From Albula goreensis (taxonomy: Eukaryota > Chordata > Actinopteri > Albuliformes > Albulidae), in the NCBI GenBank assembly GCA_022829145.1, contig CM040753.1, positions 18,554,384-18,618,383 on the forward strand: DNA of 64,000 nt, read 5' to 3'. A program made the translations under genes and the position numbers. Shown piece after piece: positions 62,301 through 64,000 of this stretch (positions are counted from its first letter, which is position 1; each line of letters opens with the position of its first letter). A model generated the notes under the pieces. The model did no database searches. It worked only from the letters and a program-made list of their open reading frames with translations, and was not told the origin of the DNA.

Positions 62301-64000
62301 ATAGGTGCAACTGCTCTTAATGCCCCAGAAATTTCATTGCTGAAAAATAAATGTTAATTGTTATTGTTTTGTATGTAATCATATAAAATACAAAAGAGGG
62401 TATATTTATCAGAAGGTAATGAACAATTGGCTATGTCATATAGGCACTATGTGACCGTCACTTCTGCAATATGAAAACTAGTGAAGGCTCATCAATATTT
62501 GAATCTTAGGAGTCATGTATGTCAGTGATACCTCTAGAGTCTGTGAGAGATTAGCTGTGGGTCTGATTACATTGTTAAATTCAGAGGGGGAGAATTAGAA
62601 GAGAGATTTGTGATGCTGTATGTGCAGAAGTGTGGGTAACTATATTGTCTTTCAGGACCCTGATTCAGAGTCTGAAGGATGGGAATGCCTCTCTGTGTCC
62701 TAGTTCAGGTACGTTCATAAGCAAAGGGATGTATGACACACACTGAAAAAACTTGGTCACACAGATACAGGGCCAAAGCTGAAGGTCTTTTGAGCAAGAC
62801 AGAGAGCAGTGATGCATGTGGCATACTGTGCCTCCATATGTAGGTACTTATTATTATTATGGACAGGGAAATAGACACATACTTAATTCATCCAGATTAT
62901 TGTCTTGTGGAGTACATTAATCCTATGCATTTGCAAAAAAATTTTTTTTTCTTATGAATTTGATGCACCAGTATTTTCTTTGTTCTTATTTCCTGATTCT
63001 TTGGTTAATAAAGCTTAGTTCAACTGTGCTATTGTCGATTCAAATGTTGCTGCCAGTTATGGTTGAAAATAAAAGAGCTTGACATAACACTAGTTCTCCT
63101 TGGGATCTGAATGCGCAGAGGGCACTGAAGTTATTATTCAGTGTAATTGTAGCAATGACAAATGAATAATAATCCAGTTCAGATAGTACTATGTGTATTA
63201 TATTTGCTAGCCCAGCTATTGTATTCAGTTTGCTCCTGCTGTCTGTGTTTCAGTGAGAATGGAGCCCGAGATCTGCACGCTGATCCCTGGGAACAACATC
63301 CAACTGCGGTGCCAGCCCGACTCCAACCTAGCTCAGGTGCTCTGGCTCTTTGAGTCCCTGCCACTGCACCCCTCCAGCAAGCACTTCTTCTACAGAGAGG
63401 GCCTGATGATCCTCGGCGCTTCAGCGGCCGACTCTGGCCTATATGAATGCCAGGCTGTGGAGCAGGTGAAAGGCCGGCAGTACCCCAGAACTATTGCAGC
63501 ATACCAGCTTCAGCCTAGTAAGCCAGGTCCGGATTTACCCCCTACAGAAACAGAGCTCCCCCCCACTGCACTGCCCTCAACAGACTCCATCACGGACACT
63601 CCAGAGTCCTACACAACACCCCAACTGCTGGTTGTGGATCCCCCTTCCCCACAGTCAGAAAGCACACTGGGTAAGTTAATAGCCATGCAGGTGTCTGTGG
63701 CCGTGCTGTCGGTGTTGCTGATCGCCCTTCTGACATGGAACGTGTGCCAGGGACACCTCCCTTTCCTGGGGCGCTATGGGGCCATGGTCAGGAGAGGCTC
63801 GGTCGTCAGGCAGACACAGAACCCCCCCCAAAACTTCACCTCCCACCAGGTGCCCTTTCAGGCCAAAGTTCCAGCTGAGAGCAAACTGCTCATGACCCCC
63901 TCAAATTGCAACAGCAGCAACAACCATTCTGGTGAGGAGTTAACCAGCAACAGCAACCACAACCTTTCTCCCAGAGTCATTCCCTCAATGGACGTCTTTA
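53332..64000 (+). CDS. sema4e: Class 4 semaphorin, 3' end beyond window
   Basis: Exons: 53332-53440, 53631-53776, 53995-54057, 54696-54794, 55253-55352, 57116-57226, 57794-57945, 58608-58780, 59376-59532, 59936-60158, 60253-60368, 61885-62048, 62656-62708, 63254 to the window end. 804 codons are visible and phases are consistent. Signal peptide [18 protein letters not shown]. Sema domain about 45-495 ([54 protein letters not shown]). PSI about 502-551 ([21 protein letters not shown] pattern). One Ig domain about 558-640 (IQLRCQP, SGLYECQ). Thr/Pro-rich stalk, TM about 698-720 ([14 protein letters not shown]), then a cytoplasmic tail rich in Ser and Asn. Sema-PSI-Ig-TM is class 4. The 4e assignment is inferred from a locus where mammals have no class 4 gene; the symbol is tentative. 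Class 4 semaphorins signal through plexins in axon guidance, vessels and leukocytes. Confidence 0.9.
55353..57115 (+). other. Semaphorin intron (1.76 kb)
   Basis: Intron within the sema domain coding region. No exon with semaphorin similarity and no recognised repeat is seen. Confidence 0.7.
60369..61884 (+). other. Semaphorin intron holding the second MITE copy
   Basis: A 1.5-kb intron between the last sema-domain exon and the PSI exon; about 19% of it is the TIR MITE at 60917-61203. Confidence 0.8.
60917..61203. mobile_element. TIR MITE, copy 2 (Tc1/mariner-type, TA-flanked)
   Basis: 287 bp, starting CAGGGGGTCCTCGACTTACG and ending CGAGGACCTCCTG, with TA on both sides. It is opposite in orientation to the copy at 2709-3017. 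The ends and TA duplication fit a pogo/Tigger-like or other Tc1/mariner MITE. It is better preserved than copy 1. Confidence 0.8.
62049..63253 (+). other. Semaphorin introns around the 53-nt exon 62656-62708
   Basis: Two introns (62049-62655 and 62709-63253) with no recognised element. The small exon encodes the PSI-to-Ig linker, including sequon NAS. Confidence 0.75.

Noticed and set aside
53332..64000. Semaphorin as SEMA6B, which is near this block in human 19p13.3
   Set aside because: Class 6 lacks the Ig domain; this protein has PSI followed by a clear Ig domain and TM, hence class 4.

Overview
The window is vertebrate nuclear DNA, almost certainly from a ray-finned (teleost) fish. Small exons are bounded by GT/AG introns, TG/CA microsatellites are abundant, and teleost-type dispersed repeats are present. 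I rebuilt five protein-coding genes exon by exon. For every one the splice phases close and the protein has the length and domain order expected of its family. There is no bacterial or phage content, no CRISPR array and no recognisable tRNA or rRNA gene. Layout, in strand order: mpnd (minus, CDS 472-10099), stap2 (plus, 12015-24091), fsd1 (minus, 26673-36807), a one-Ig-domain membrane receptor that I read as a tmigd2 (CD28H) orthologue (plus, 38658-42771), and a class 4 semaphorin, best fit sema4e (plus, 53332 to beyond 64000, 3' end missing). mpnd/stap2 and fsd1/tmigd2 are head-to-head pairs and stap2/fsd1 converge. From memory, the same four neighbours with the same alternating strands (TMIGD2, FSD1, STAP2, MPND) lie on human 19p13.3, so the block is old conserved synteny. 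The products belong to different processes and do not form one pathway: a RAMA plus JAMM/MPN protein (MPND), a PH-SH2 adaptor (STAP2), a microtubule-associated COS/FN3/SPRY protein (FSD1), a lymphocyte-type co-receptor, and a transmembrane guidance and immune semaphorin. STAP2, the Ig receptor and the semaphorin are all compatible with leukocyte signalling. Between the exons are TG/CA arrays placed in sense orientation directly before splice acceptors in three of the genes, two inverted copies of one roughly 290-bp MITE, a deleted mariner with a dead DD34D core, other TIR elements, perfect hairpins, and tandem duplications in stap2 and in an mpnd intron. The most notable item is the Ig receptor, which sits exactly where human TMIGD2 sits and carries a CD28-like YENM tail motif.
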